Source: Verrucomicrobiota bacterium (GTDB lineage: Bacteria > Verrucomicrobiota > Verrucomicrobiia > Opitutales > Opitutaceae). Taken from it: a stretch of DNA of 12,589 nt. A program made the position numbers and the translations under genes. The first letter of the stretch is position 1. The number at the start of each line of letters is the position of its first letter. The stretch spans positions 1-12,589 of the forward strand of contig JAURJO010000410.1 of the NCBI GenBank assembly GCA_030832235.1, written 5' to 3'. Under the pieces are notes generated by a model. The model was not told the origin of the DNA. It saw only the letters and a list, made by a program, of their open reading frames with translations, and did no database searches. This document shows, in pieces, positions 1 through 8,089 of the stretch.

Positions 1-104
1 CCAATCTTCAGGGCCCCGTAAGGAAACCAACGCCTACTCCTGCGCGTCGCCCCGCGACGGGCCCCATCCCGACACGCTCCGCCCGGCGTCACCGCCCACC
101 CGCC
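1..104. other. Upstream region of the first sulfatase, with a small hairpin
   Basis: No coding region is supported here. Positions 45-59 form a small GC hairpin, CGTCGC-ccc-GCGACG, with a six-base stem and a three-base loop. It lies in what would be the leader of the first sulfatase. The bases just before the ATG at 105 are pyrimidine-rich (caccgcccacccgcc) and contain no purine-rich ribosome binding site. No convincing promoter was seen, and the true promoter may lie outside the window. Confidence 0.4.
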
Positions 105-1799
105 ATGAAAATCCTTCTGTTTCTCCTGCCGATTACGCTCCTGGCGGCAAGGCCCGCCCCGCGCCCCAACATCCTGCTCATCCTCGCGGATGATCTCGGG
201 TGGAGCGATCTCGGATGCTATGGAGGGGAGATCCAAACCCCGACCCTCGACGGACTCGCCGCCGGCGGCCTTCGATTCACGCAGTTCTACAACACCGCCC
301 GGTGTTGCCCGTCCCGGGCCTCGTTGCTGACGGGACTCTATCCCCATGATGCCGCCGTCGGCAACATGACCAACGATCGCGGACCCGATTACCCCGGCTA
401 CCGCGGCACGTTGCAGAACTTCAGCGTAACCTTGGCCGAGATGGTCCGAGATGTCGGATACCACACCTCGATGGTGGGGAAATGGCACCTCTATCAGCCC
501 AAGACAAATGTGAAGCCGACGGATCGCGGCTTCGACGAGTTCTATGGCATGCTTGGAGGATACAACTCCTGCTGGCACGAGTCGCCCTACTACACCCGAT
601 GGCCCGAGGGCCGAAAGACGCGCCCGTATGCCTCGCCCCAGAACGGTGCCCCCGGCACATTTTATTCGACCGAGGTATTCGCCGACTACGCGATCGACTT
701 TCTGGAAGAATCCCGGCGCGCGGGAAATCCGTTCTTCCTCTACCTCGCCTTTAACGCTCCGCACTTCCCCCTGCATGCGCCGGAGGCGGACATCGTGAAG
801 TATGAGGCGATGTACTTTGCCAAGGGCTGGGATGTGATCCGCAAGGAGCGTCTGGCCCGCCTGAAAGAACTCAAGTTGGTGCCCGGGGACGTGGAACTCA
901 CGCCCCGCGGCGTCGTACCGGCAAAGTCACACGCTCGCGCCTCGCCCTACGCGGGCATGGAGAATCCCGCCTGGGACTCGCTCCCGGAGGATCGGCGCCG
1001 CGATCTCGCGAGGAGAATGGCCGTGTTTGCCGCCATGGTTGATCGGCTGGACACCGCCGTCGGCCGGGTGGTCGCGGACCTGAAGCGCCACGGGGAGTTT
1101 GAAAACACCCTGATCCTCTTCCTCAGCGACAACGGGGCCTGCTGGGAGTGGGACCCGCTCGGCTTTGATGAACGCAGCGGTCCGCGAAACATCCTGCACC
1201 TCGGCGAGGATTTGAAAAAAATCGGCGGACCCGACAGCTACTCCAGCTACGGCAGCGCTTGGGCTAACGCCAGCAATACCCCGTGGAGAAGCTACAAGCA
1301 CTTCAGCCACGAAGGTGGAATCCGCACCCCCATGATTGCGCACTGGCCGGCCGGAATCCCCGCCCGCGGTGAACTCCGCAACCAGGTGGGGCACCTGATC
1401 GACTTCATGCCGACGATTCTCGAGCTCTCCGGGGCCCGTTATCCGGCGCAGCGTAACGGCGCGGCGATCAAGCCCCTGGAGGGCATCAGCCTGGTACCCG
1501 CCTTCGGCGATCGGGCCGCACCGCGCACCCAACCACTCTTTTTTGAACATGACGGCAGCCGCGCGGTTCGCGACGGCCGCTGGAAACTCGTCTCCCTCGC
1601 GGGTGAGGCCTGGGAGCTCTACGACTTGGAGCAGGATCCCACCGAGGTGCATGACCTCGCCATCGCCAAACCGGATCAGGTGCGTGCTCTCGCGGCCCAG
1701 TGGAACGCGTGGGCGATGCGCACCAACGTCGACCCCAAGGCCAATCCGTTCCGCACCGCCGGGCCGGTCGCTGCCCCCAAGGGGAGGAAGAAGCAATGA
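105..1799 (+). CDS. Exported arylsulfatase, family S1 (AtsA/S1_4-like)
   Basis: This is a 564-residue sulfatase expected to hydrolyse sulfate esters in the periplasm or outside the cell. Residues 1-16 form a short hydrophobic signal peptide ending near LLAARPA. The alkaline-phosphatase-like core starts at PNILLILADD, where D29/D30 are calcium ligands. The formylglycine motif is C67-C-P-S-R71; C67 is the residue to be oxidised. Other active-site elements are K126/H128 in VGKWH, H220 in NAPH, D342/N343 in SDNG, and K398 with H402 before EGG. The SYGSAWANASNTPW segment at about 380-394 and the long insert before it resemble AtsA-type (S1_4-like) arylsulfatases; the subfamily is inferred from memory. 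A C-terminal sulfatase-associated domain covers about 480-530 (RDGRWKLV, ELYDLEQDP). ATG 105 is chosen because it gives a signal peptide directly. The stop codon overlaps the start of the next sulfatase, so the two are probably cotranscribed. Maturation needs a formylglycine-generating enzyme, which is not in the window. Confidence 0.93.
   Translation: MKILLFLLPITLLAARPAPRPNILLILADDLGWSDLGCYGGEIQTPTLDGLAAGGLRFTQFYNTARCCPSRASLLTGLYPHDAAVGNMTNDRGPDYPGYRGTLQNFSVTLAEMVRDVGYHTSMVGKWHLYQPKTNVKPTDRGFDEFYGMLGGYNSCWHESPYYTRWPEGRKTRPYASPQNGAPGTFYSTEVFADYAIDFLEESRRAGNPFFLYLAFNAPHFPLHAPEADIVKYEAMYFAKGWDVIRKERLARLKELKLVPGDVELTPRGVVPAKSHARASPYAGMENPAWDSLPEDRRRDLARRMAVFAAMVDRLDTAVGRVVADLKRHGEFENTLILFLSDNGACWEWDPLGFDERSGPRNILHLGEDLKKIGGPDSYSSYGSAWANASNTPWRSYKHFSHEGGIRTPMIAHWPAGIPARGELRNQVGHLIDFMPTILELSGARYPAQRNGAAIKPLEGISLVPAFGDRAAPRTQPLFFEHDGSRAVRDGRWKLVSLAGEAWELYDLEQDPTEVHDLAIAKPDQVRALAAQWNAWAMRTNVDPKANPFRTAGPVAAPKGRKKQ
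1783..1787 (+). promoter_or_regulatory. Ribosome binding site of the second sulfatase
   Basis: GGAGG sits eight bases before the ATG at 1796 and lies inside the last codons of the upstream sulfatase. It fixes the start of the downstream gene and shows ATGA-type translational coupling. It is the only strong Shine-Dalgarno sequence before any gene in the window. Confidence 0.75.
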
Positions 1800-3253
1800 G
1801 TCGATTTCACGGAATCCTCTCGTCTCGGCGACTCACCCGGCTCGGCAGCCTCGCGGCCGTCTGCCTGCTCACGCCGGTGATGCACGGAGCTCCCGCGGTA
1901 AGACCCAACATCGTCGTTTGCATCGCCGACGATCTTGGCTGGGAGGAGTCTTCACCCTACGGCAACCCGGCGGTCAGCACCCCGCACCTGCAACGAATCG
2001 CACGCGAGGGCATGCGATTCGATCGTTTCATGTTAACGGCAAGCTCCTGCAGCCCCAGCCGCTCAAGCATGTTCAGCGGACGCTACCCGCACAATACGGG
2101 CGCGATGAATCTCCACACCGACATGAAGCCATCGGTCGAACTCTTCATCGAGCCGCTGCGCGCGACGGGCTACCACACGATGCTCATCGGCAAATCCCAC
2201 GGCACAAACCACCCGGAGGTGGTGAAGAAGTTTGATCGGATGGAAAAAGCCGACTGGGGACGCCCTTGGACGATGGGCGACATGTGGGAGCGCGCGCTTC
2301 GGGAGCGCCCGCCCGATCGGCCCTTCCTTCTCTGGGCCGCATCGATTGATCCGCACCGGCCGTACCGGCAGGGAACCCACGCCCAACCTCATGATCCCGC
2401 AAAGGTCGTGGTCCCCCCGTATCTGCCGGACACTCCCGAGATCCGGAGCGATCTCGCCGACTACTACGACGAGATCACGCGCTTCGACGAACACGTTGGC
2501 CGGTTGTTGCGCGTGCTTTCCGAGCAGGGCGTGCTTGACCAGACCGTGGTGCTGGTGATCAGCGACAACGGCCGTGCGTATCCGCACAGCAAGACCCGCG
2601 TTAATTTGCCGGGAATAAAGAGTCCGCTGCTGGTGCGGTACCCCAAGCTCGTGCCGGCGGGGTCGGTTGCACCCGGACTCGTCAGTGCCGTTGATCTTGC
2701 GCCCACCATCCTCGAGCTCGCGAACGCCCGTCCCTTGGCGAAAACCGACGGCACCAGCTTCGTGCCGATCCTGCGCGATCCCGCGCAACGGATTCGCACC
2801 GCTGCCTTCGCCGAGCACAACTGGCACAATTACATGGCGTTTGAACGCGCCGTGATCACCGAAACCCACGTTTACGTGCGCAATTGGTTGCCGGAATTGC
2901 CGGCTTCCCCGCCAGGCGAGGTCGTCCCCCTCCCGTTCTACCAGGAGATGCGCCGCAGCTTCGAAGCCGGAACACTTCCAGCCGCCTTCGCCGATACGTT
3001 CCTGAAACCGCGGCCGCCCGAGGAACTCTTCGACACCGCCCGCGATCCCCACTGCCAACACAACCTCGCCACCGATCCCTTCTCGTCACCCGTGCGCCAG
3101 GAACTGGAGCGCGAACTTCTAGCGTGGCAGGAACGCACGGGGGATGCGTTCCCCTCCCGCGCACAGCTCAAGCCGGATGACATAGACCGGCGTACGGGCA
3201 CACCTTTGCGCAAGGATTCGGGCGGAAAACGCAGCACTCCGGAAAAGAACTAG
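1796..3253 (+). CDS. Exported sulfamidase-like sulfatase (S1_8 / SGSH-like)
   Basis: A 485-residue family S1 sulfatase. ATG 1796 is chosen over the in-frame ATG at 1700 because it gives a clean signal peptide (about 1-32, ending VMHGA), has GGAGG at the right distance, and overlaps the upstream stop. Calcium ligands D45/D46 lie in IADD. The formylglycine motif is C85-S-P-S-R89 within SSCSPSRSS. K133/H135 occur as IGKSH, not GKWH. H187 lies in DPH and D257/N258 in ISDNG. IGKxH, the segment PPYLPDTPEIRSDLADYY, and the SDNG..YP..KT....PG arrangement with K266 all match human N-sulfoglucosamine sulfohydrolase (sulfamidase) as I recall its sequence. This supports subfamily S1_8, acting on N-sulfo or related sulfate groups of amino sugars; the exact substrate is inferred. 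The C-terminal part (about 340-485) is divergent, with ELFDTARDPHCQHNL near 411-425. It is the second gene of a two-gene operon. Confidence 0.9.
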   Translation: MSRFHGILSSRRLTRLGSLAAVCLLTPVMHGAPAVRPNIVVCIADDLGWEESSPYGNPAVSTPHLQRIAREGMRFDRFMLTASSCSPSRSSMFSGRYPHNTGAMNLHTDMKPSVELFIEPLRATGYHTMLIGKSHGTNHPEVVKKFDRMEKADWGRPWTMGDMWERALRERPPDRPFLLWAASIDPHRPYRQGTHAQPHDPAKVVVPPYLPDTPEIRSDLADYYDEITRFDEHVGRLLRVLSEQGVLDQTVVLVISDNGRAYPHSKTRVNLPGIKSPLLVRYPKLVPAGSVAPGLVSAVDLAPTILELANARPLAKTDGTSFVPILRDPAQRIRTAAFAEHNWHNYMAFERAVITETHVYVRNWLPELPASPPGEVVPLPFYQEMRRSFEAGTLPAAFADTFLKPRPPEELFDTARDPHCQHNLATDPFSSPVRQELERELLAWQERTGDAFPSRAQLKPDDIDRRTGTPLRKDSGGKRSTPEKN

Positions 3254-3419
3254 CCAGGGTGGCGGCGCCGCGATCCGCCCAGTCAAAGCGGATCGAAACT
3301 CCAGTCTCCCTCGACTCGCTTGGTTGCCAAACCCTGACGCCAGGTATCCGGCTGTCGGCGCCGCGCTCATGGCGACGACAACCGGAGAAGTCACCAAGCC
3401 GCGGCCGGACGTTTTGGGC
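3254..3419. other. Convergent intergenic gap
   Basis: This is the noncoding spacer between the plus-strand sulfatase pair and the minus-strand receptor. It holds one perfect eight-base inverted repeat, annotated separately. It also holds a stretch (3255-3277, CAGGGTGGCG then CGATCCG) that recurs in shortened form in the 7983-8437 gap. No gene is supported here. Confidence 0.5.
3271..3295. terminator. Candidate hairpin between convergent genes
   Basis: CGATCCGC (3271-3278) and GCGGATCG (3288-3295) form a perfect eight-base stem around a nine-base loop. It lies 17 bases after the stop of the sulfamidase-like gene and between converging transcripts, where a terminator is expected. Neither side has a U-rich tail, so it is not a classical intrinsic terminator. 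It could instead be an mRNA 3'-end stabiliser or part of a dispersed repeat. Confidence 0.35.
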
Positions 3420-6221
3420 TCAGAAAGTCACCGTGCTCGTGATGCTCCACCGGCGCGGGGTCTGGAAGACGTAACGGTAGGCGCGAACCTCATCGGCATC
3501 GATGACCTGGAGTCGGTCCTCGTTCAGAAGATTATCCACGTTGAGTTGCAGTCGTACGCGATACTTGCCGAAGGTCTGGAGGTTATAGGCGGTCATTACG
3601 TTCAGGAGCGTGTAGGCCCCGCCGTAGATCGGCGCGTTTTTCCGCGTCGTGTCGTAGCCGACGACGGCGTCGCCCCGGTATTGCACGCCACCGCCGAGGG
3701 TGAGCCCGTTGAGGCTGCTGCCATTGCGACGGATCGTGTAACTCGTGAACAGGTTGCCGGTGTCCTGCCTCAACTGGCGGCGGCTCTGTCCCTCACCCTG
3801 CCTGAATCCAGCGTAGAGAGCATCAACGAGTGTGATGGCCTGGCCGACCGTCGCATTCGAGGGAAGGCCGAATCCGGACGGAGCCACGAGCGCGCTACCC
3901 CGCGCCCATTCGGCCCGGTTCTGCTCCACATAGGCTCCGTTCCGCGGCTGGATATTCGCGGCGATCTGCCTGGTCCGCGCAAAGTTCACCGAAGCCCGCC
4001 AGTTGGACGTGAGGTTGGCGGTGAAATCATATTCCCAGCCCTTGCCCTCGGAATCCTGGCCGTCACGTGACGCCGTGTCGGCGAAGCGATCGACGCGGTT
4101 CAGCGCCTGCCAGATGGCATTCATGTAGTTGATGAACGCATTGTCGCGGCCGACGGCACGGTTGACCTCCGCGGTTTCGTAGCGCGCGACCGAGCCACTG
4201 ATGCGATTGTCGAGGAGGGAGACGCGTACGCCCATGTCCTTCCCCTCGCCGCGGCGGTTGCCGAGCAGGTTATTGAATATGTCGCGGTCGGACTGCGGGA
4301 CAAAATTGTTGGCGGAATTGTAGAACACCCCGACCTCCTTGGTCACGTTCAGCACGAGGCCGTAGGTGCGGGTGTTGCCCTGGGATCGGGTGGCGTTGGC
4401 GACGCGGCGACGAACCGGAAAGAGACGGGTGACGGGATCGCGGTCATTGTTGATGTCGCCATTGCCATCGAGGTCCGCGGTGCTGCCCCAGACGGACTGC
4501 TTGTCCCTGCGCCAACCCGCGGTGACGACCACGCGTCCGTCGAGCCAGCGGCTCTGTGTCGCGATCATCTCGGAGTCGGTGCGCGTGAGGTCGTTGGTGG
4601 TGGCGTCGCGCGTGCGCACCAGGCCGGACGTGACCCCGTTGATGTTGTTGATCGGGAAACGACGCGGATCGTGCATGCCGCGCAGGTCGGCGTTGCCGGA
4701 CGCGAAATCAAGGTAGGTGCGGCGGCGGATGCCGTTGTTCGCGTTGGTGAGATCGCGCGGGAAATTCGCATCCCCCGCGGGGGTCACATTCACCTCGTTG
4801 AGCCCGTCGTTGCGGCCGACGTTTTCGCGGCGCGACCAAAGCCCGGCGAGGGAATGCTGGCCGAGCCACGCGGAATCTTTTCGCAGGTCGAGCGCATAGG
4901 AGCCGGTGAGACGCCAGTCCGTGCGCACCTGGTCGCGGTAGTCCACCTGAAGCTGGCCATCGGTGTAAAATTTACCTGCGCCCGGGTTCGGGCGGCCGTC
5001 CGGTAGACGCGCGTTGGGATCGCCGCGAAGCGCGACATCGTTGAAAACCTGCGGGCGGAACTGCTCGCGCTGCTCGCTCTGGCGGTTCCACGCCGCCTCA
5101 AGTGCGAGGTCGCCGATCCGTTGCTCGAGGAAGAGTCCGGTGTTGTGATAGAAGAAATCACCCGTGAACCCCGGGCCGCTCAGCGTAGCTTTGCGCGGAA
5201 CCAGCGACCAGTCGGTGATGGCGACGGTGTTGTTTCCGAGTGCGGGCGAGGTGACGCCCGCATTGGAAACACGGCCGCCGAACCAGGAGATCGGGCCGAG
5301 ACCGCCGAACGGATCGAAGATGAACTGTCGGGCGGTGTTGCTGCCGGTCCCGGCCGCGACCGCACCAAAGGTCGGTGAAAGGGGACGCCCCGCGTCGAGC
5401 CAGGGCTGGAGACGTTCCTGCGCCGGCCACGGCTGCGAGACCACCTGGTTCACGTCACCGTACTCGGAATCCAAGCGGATCTCGGTGTGGCGGAATGGCC
5501 GGTAGGTGACCGCAAGTGCCGCCCCCGTGCGATCAAGGCGGTCGAACTCGCGCCAGCCTTTGCGATCCTGCCAGAGCAGGTTCACCCGTGCCGCCAGTTT
5601 ACCGCTGACCAGAGTCCGACCCACGTCGATCGTTCCGCGATAGTCGTCCCAGCTGCCGAAGCGAACGCGCACCTCGTTCGTGTCGCGGCCGACGAGCGCC
5701 CGTTTGGTCGACGTGTTGATGATGCCGCCCGGACCGCCGATGCCGAACAGGATGGAGTTCGGGCCGCGCGCGAAATCCAGTCGCTCGATGTTGTAGCTGT
5801 CGCTCGAGAGCGACCACGCGAAATAATTGCGGCCGAGCGACGCACCGGTGAAGCCGCGCAGCTGAAAAATGAGATCATTGGAACTGGCGGTGTTGCCGGT
5901 GTAATCAGAGGCGTCCTTCGAGCCGTTGAGACCGTACTCGAGGGCCTCGGTGACGTTGATGGCGCCGATGTCGTCGAGAAACTCCTTGGTGAAAACGGAG
6001 ATCGCGGCCGGCGTGTCACGGAGGGAAGTATTCAGACGCGAGCCCGCGAGCGTGTTCGTGGCCGTGTAGCCCGTGTCGCGGTCGGTGCGCACCTCAAAGG
6101 GCGAGAGGGACACCGCCGATTCGGCGGCCGTCGCACCAGGGGGGGAAGCTGCCGGGCCCGGCTGGGCGGCGAGCGGAATCGTGGTCAGCAGGATGGTTGG
6201 CAGGAAGCGGCGGAGGGGCAT
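3420..6221 (-). CDS. TonB-dependent outer-membrane receptor (933 aa)
   Basis: This is a TonB-dependent transporter for active uptake across the outer membrane; the ligand is unknown. The open frame extends upstream to 6431, but ATG 6221 is chosen because it opens a signal peptide (about 1-20, MPLRRFLPTI...PLAAQ), and the 70 codons before it are basic and signal-free. A TonB-box-like segment, VSLSPFEV, lies at 37-44. The plug domain covers about 58-172, from LAGSRLN through FQLRGF to ARGPNSILFGIGGPGGIIN. The rest is a 22-strand-type beta-barrel rich in aromatic and Arg/Asn pairs. It ends in TSTVTF, with the terminal Phe typical of BAM-inserted barrels. There is no N-terminal carboxypeptidase-regulatory domain and no SusD partner, so it is not a classical SusC. 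It lies 234 bp downstream of a sulfatase on the same strand, so cotranscription is possible. The gap contains its own candidate promoter and operator. The pyrimidine-rich leader has no Shine-Dalgarno sequence. Confidence 0.92.
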   Translation of the reverse strand: MPLRRFLPTILLTTIPLAAQPGPAASPPGATAAESAVSLSPFEVRTDRDTGYTATNTLAGSRLNTSLRDTPAAISVFTKEFLDDIGAINVTEALEYGLNGSKDASDYTGNTASSNDLIFQLRGFTGASLGRNYFAWSLSSDSYNIERLDFARGPNSILFGIGGPGGIINTSTKRALVGRDTNEVRVRFGSWDDYRGTIDVGRTLVSGKLAARVNLLWQDRKGWREFDRLDRTGAALAVTYRPFRHTEIRLDSEYGDVNQVVSQPWPAQERLQPWLDAGRPLSPTFGAVAAGTGSNTARQFIFDPFGGLGPISWFGGRVSNAGVTSPALGNNTVAITDWSLVPRKATLSGPGFTGDFFYHNTGLFLEQRIGDLALEAAWNRQSEQREQFRPQVFNDVALRGDPNARLPDGRPNPGAGKFYTDGQLQVDYRDQVRTDWRLTGSYALDLRKDSAWLGQHSLAGLWSRRENVGRNDGLNEVNVTPAGDANFPRDLTNANNGIRRRTYLDFASGNADLRGMHDPRRFPINNINGVTSGLVRTRDATTNDLTRTDSEMIATQSRWLDGRVVVTAGWRRDKQSVWGSTADLDGNGDINNDRDPVTRLFPVRRRVANATRSQGNTRTYGLVLNVTKEVGVFYNSANNFVPQSDRDIFNNLLGNRRGEGKDMGVRVSLLDNRISGSVARYETAEVNRAVGRDNAFINYMNAIWQALNRVDRFADTASRDGQDSEGKGWEYDFTANLTSNWRASVNFARTRQIAANIQPRNGAYVEQNRAEWARGSALVAPSGFGLPSNATVGQAITLVDALYAGFRQGEGQSRRQLRQDTGNLFTSYTIRRNGSSLNGLTLGGGVQYRGDAVVGYDTTRKNAPIYGGAYTLLNVMTAYNLQTFGKYRVRLQLNVDNLLNEDRLQVIDADEVRAYRYVFQTPRRWSITSTVTF

Positions 6222-6281
6222 GGAATGGGGTGATGAGTCGGCCGATCGAGACACCATCGGACCAGTCCAGCTGCCGACAAC

Positions 6282-6311
6282 ACAAACCGAATCAGGTTCA
6301 ATCCAGTCAAA
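6282..6311 (-). promoter_or_regulatory. Weak promoter candidate of the TonB receptor
   Basis: On the minus strand TTTGACTG (6311-6304) contains TTGACT, a good sigma-70 -35 box, about 82 bases before the start codon. A 17-base spacer leads to GTTTGT (6287-6282), which is a poor -10 match. The same octamer occurs about 78 bases before the other TonB receptor. It also occurs at 3280-3287 and inside the third sulfatase at 7940-7947, so it may be partly chance. Confidence 0.25.
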
Positions 6312-6315
6312 GGAC

Positions 6316-6333
6316 GTACCGACCGGACGGTAC
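6316..6333. promoter_or_regulatory. 18-bp near-perfect palindrome, candidate operator
   Basis: GTACCGACCGGACGGTAC is an inverted repeat in which eight of nine base pairs match, including uninterrupted six-base outer arms (GTACCG / CGGTAC). It lies 95-112 bases upstream of the TonB receptor start, directly upstream of the TTGACT box. That size and position fit a site for a dimeric regulator such as a LacI- or GntR-type protein. The regulator is not encoded in the window, so its identity is unknown. Confidence 0.4.
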
Positions 6334-6455
6334 CGACGGGAGGTTCGACGACGATGTGGAGCGTCGCGTTTGGGAGGTGGATTTTTTTGGAGGGGCGCTC
6401 GGCGGAGAGGTTCACGGCGGCGATACGGCACCCGAATCGACTTCTCCCATCAGGG

Positions 6456-7982
6456 TCAACGACCGCGGGGCGATGCGGGTGCCTCCGGCTTGGCTCGGAC
6501 CTCGAGCAACTGCCGCGACGGATCAAAATCAGGATTGGCGCCGGGGACCTCCGCGGGGATCGAAGCGAGCCAGGCGCGGAGCTTTAGCTGGAGCGCGCGG
6601 ACCCGGGAAGGCTCCCGCGCGGAGCGGTCGTGTCGCTCGCCGAGGTCGTGGCGCAGGTTGAAAAGCTCGAGCTTTGGCTCGGGAATGTAGCGCCCGGCCG
6701 CGTCGAAGTGATCGCCGAAATATTCGATCAGCTTCCAGTCACCCTCGCGAACGATCGCCGCGGGTGTCGCGCCCCAACGGACTTCATAGAACGGCATGTA
6801 CCAGAACAGCGCGCGTTCCGGTGCGGCGCCGCCACGGAAGACCGGTGCGAGGTCGACGCCATCCACCGGATGACGGGCGGGAGCCCGCCCGCCGGCGGCC
6901 GCAAGGAGCGTCGGCAACCAATCGACCACGTGGATCGGAACTTCGGATACGAGTCCCGGCGCGATCACGCCGGGCCAGCGGACGAGGCATGGCACGCGAA
7001 TTCCGCCTTCATAATGGCTTCCTTTGCCCATGCGGAGCGGCGCATTGCTGAACTCGCGGCGCTCGATCGTGAGTTCGGTCGGCGTGGGCGGCGTGGCCCC
7101 TTGGGCTTGGGAGAAGCGCCGCGGCGAGTAGGCGATGTCCACGCCTCCGTTGTCCGAGAGGAAAACCACCATGGTTCGATCCCGCTGACCGAGGCGGTCG
7201 AGGGCGGCGACCAGACGGCCGATGGAGTTGTCGAGATGCTCAAGCGCGGCGAGGTACGTGGCGTTGTGCAGGCCGTCGGCCGGGGCGCCGCCGGCCAGGT
7301 GTTTCGAGACCAGCCTCTCGGGCGCCGAGACCTTTCCGTGGACCGTGTGATGCGCGAGGTAGAAAAACCAGGGCCGGTCGGGGTGGGCCGTCGCGAACTC
7401 GATCGCCTGGTCCGTGAGGTAATCCACGTGTTTGTCGCCTTCATTTTGGCTCCCGGGCCCCGGCGGCGCGACAACATCGAAGCCGTAGTGCGCGCCCGCC
7501 TCGGGGCGAAGCCCGGTGTAGTTGCCGTCAGCGTTGTTGGTGAGGTGCCACTTCCCGGCCATTCCGGTGACGTAGCCGACGTCACGAAGACCTTTGGCGA
7601 CCGTGAAGGTGTCGCGTGAAAGATTCTCGCGGTAAGCGGGCTCGCGCATTCGGCCGAACGGCGTGCCATACCACGGGATGACGTGCCACATGCCGTTGCG
7701 GGCGGTGTGCTGGCCGGTGAGCAGGGCCGCGCGCGTCGGGGTGCACTGCGGCATCACATAGGCGTCCGTGAAACGAACGCCCTCCGCGGCCAGCTGATCG
7801 AGGTGTGGCGTCGACACTTGTTTCCCGCCATAACAGCTCAGCGACGGCCAGCCCTGATCGTCGGTGAGAATAAAAAGGATGTTCGGGCTCGGTTTCGCGG
7901 GAGCGCCGAGGCATGCCGATGCCGCTGCGAGGAACATCCCAGTCAAAATGCCCGCACGGGCGAAAGGTCGCGTTTGCAGCAT
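6456..7982 (-). CDS. Exported sulfatase, family S1 (subfamily not resolved)
   Basis: A 508-residue sulfatase. The open frame begins at 8084, but ATG 7982 is chosen because it gives a signal peptide (about 1-27, MLQTRPFARAGIL...ASACLGA), while the extra 34 upstream codons look like leader sequence. The core starts at PNILFILTDD, with D41/D42 as calcium ligands. The formylglycine motif is C80-T-P-T-R84, and the context MPQCTPTRAALLTGQ is typical of the family. K144/H146 lie in AGKWH, H211/H215 in AHHTVHG, D277/N278 in LSDNG, and K320/H323 in MGKGSHYEGGIRVP. The C-terminal sulfatase domain carries VREGDWKLIEYF near 411-422 and LELFNLRHD near 438-446. It differs clearly from both other sulfatases here, so it probably targets a different sulfate position. 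It diverges from the 1197-residue receptor and is followed by the 933-residue receptor on the same strand. No Shine-Dalgarno sequence precedes the start; it reads acgcccc-ATG. Confidence 0.92.
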   Translation of the reverse strand: MLQTRPFARAGILTGMFLAAASACLGAPAKPSPNILFILTDDQGWPSLSCYGGKQVSTPHLDQLAAEGVRFTDAYVMPQCTPTRAALLTGQHTARNGMWHVIPWYGTPFGRMREPAYRENLSRDTFTVAKGLRDVGYVTGMAGKWHLTNNADGNYTGLRPEAGAHYGFDVVAPPGPGSQNEGDKHVDYLTDQAIEFATAHPDRPWFFYLAHHTVHGKVSAPERLVSKHLAGGAPADGLHNATYLAALEHLDNSIGRLVAALDRLGQRDRTMVVFLSDNGGVDIAYSPRRFSQAQGATPPTPTELTIERREFSNAPLRMGKGSHYEGGIRVPCLVRWPGVIAPGLVSEVPIHVVDWLPTLLAAAGGRAPARHPVDGVDLAPVFRGGAAPERALFWYMPFYEVRWGATPAAIVREGDWKLIEYFGDHFDAAGRYIPEPKLELFNLRHDLGERHDRSAREPSRVRALQLKLRAWLASIPAEVPGANPDFDPSRQLLEVRAKPEAPASPRGR

Positions 7983-8089
7983 GGGGCGTCCGTTTGGGGT
8001 TGGGATGAAACCTGCGAGCCTCGCCCGAAAATCAATTGCGGTCGGGTCGGCAACCGGAGGTGGACGCCGCGTCCGTGGGATCATGTGCG

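Larger units (their letters stand above)
6222..6455. other. Spacer between sulfatase 3 and the receptor
   Basis: This noncoding gap lies between two minus-strand genes. It holds the 18-bp palindrome and the TTGACT box annotated separately. I see no hairpin followed by a U-run after the sulfatase stop, so read-through from the sulfatase into the receptor is plausible. Confidence 0.45.

Noticed and set aside
1700..1795. Longer N-terminus for the second sulfatase, starting at ATG 1700
   Set aside because: It would place 32 basic residues before a signal peptide and overlap the first sulfatase by 100 bases. ATG 1796 has GGAGG and an immediate signal peptide.
927..1796. A 289-codon open frame antisense to the first sulfatase
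   Set aside because: Composition is a by-product of high GC content. The plus strand carries a complete sulfatase with all catalytic motifs, and the antisense translation shows no recognisable domain.
2063..3061. A 332-codon antisense open frame across the sulfamidase-like gene
   Set aside because: No family features; it is fully overlapped by a well-supported gene.
1796..3253. IGKSH instead of GKWH as a damaged active site in the second sulfatase
   Set aside because: IGKxH is the normal form in sulfamidase-type sulfatases as I recall them. The catalytic Lys and His are both present.
3324..4070. A 248-codon plus-strand open frame over the end of the 933-residue receptor
   Set aside because: The minus strand encodes the conserved receptor C-terminus here. 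The plus frame lacks any domain.
6222..6431. A 70-codon N-terminal extension of the 933-residue receptor
   Set aside because: It would bury the signal peptide, and its sequence (Arg/Pro-rich) reads like noncoding DNA. It also contains the palindrome and promoter candidate.
6630..7619. A 329-codon open frame antisense to the third sulfatase
   Set aside because: A high-GC shadow of the sulfatase, with no signal peptide or motif.
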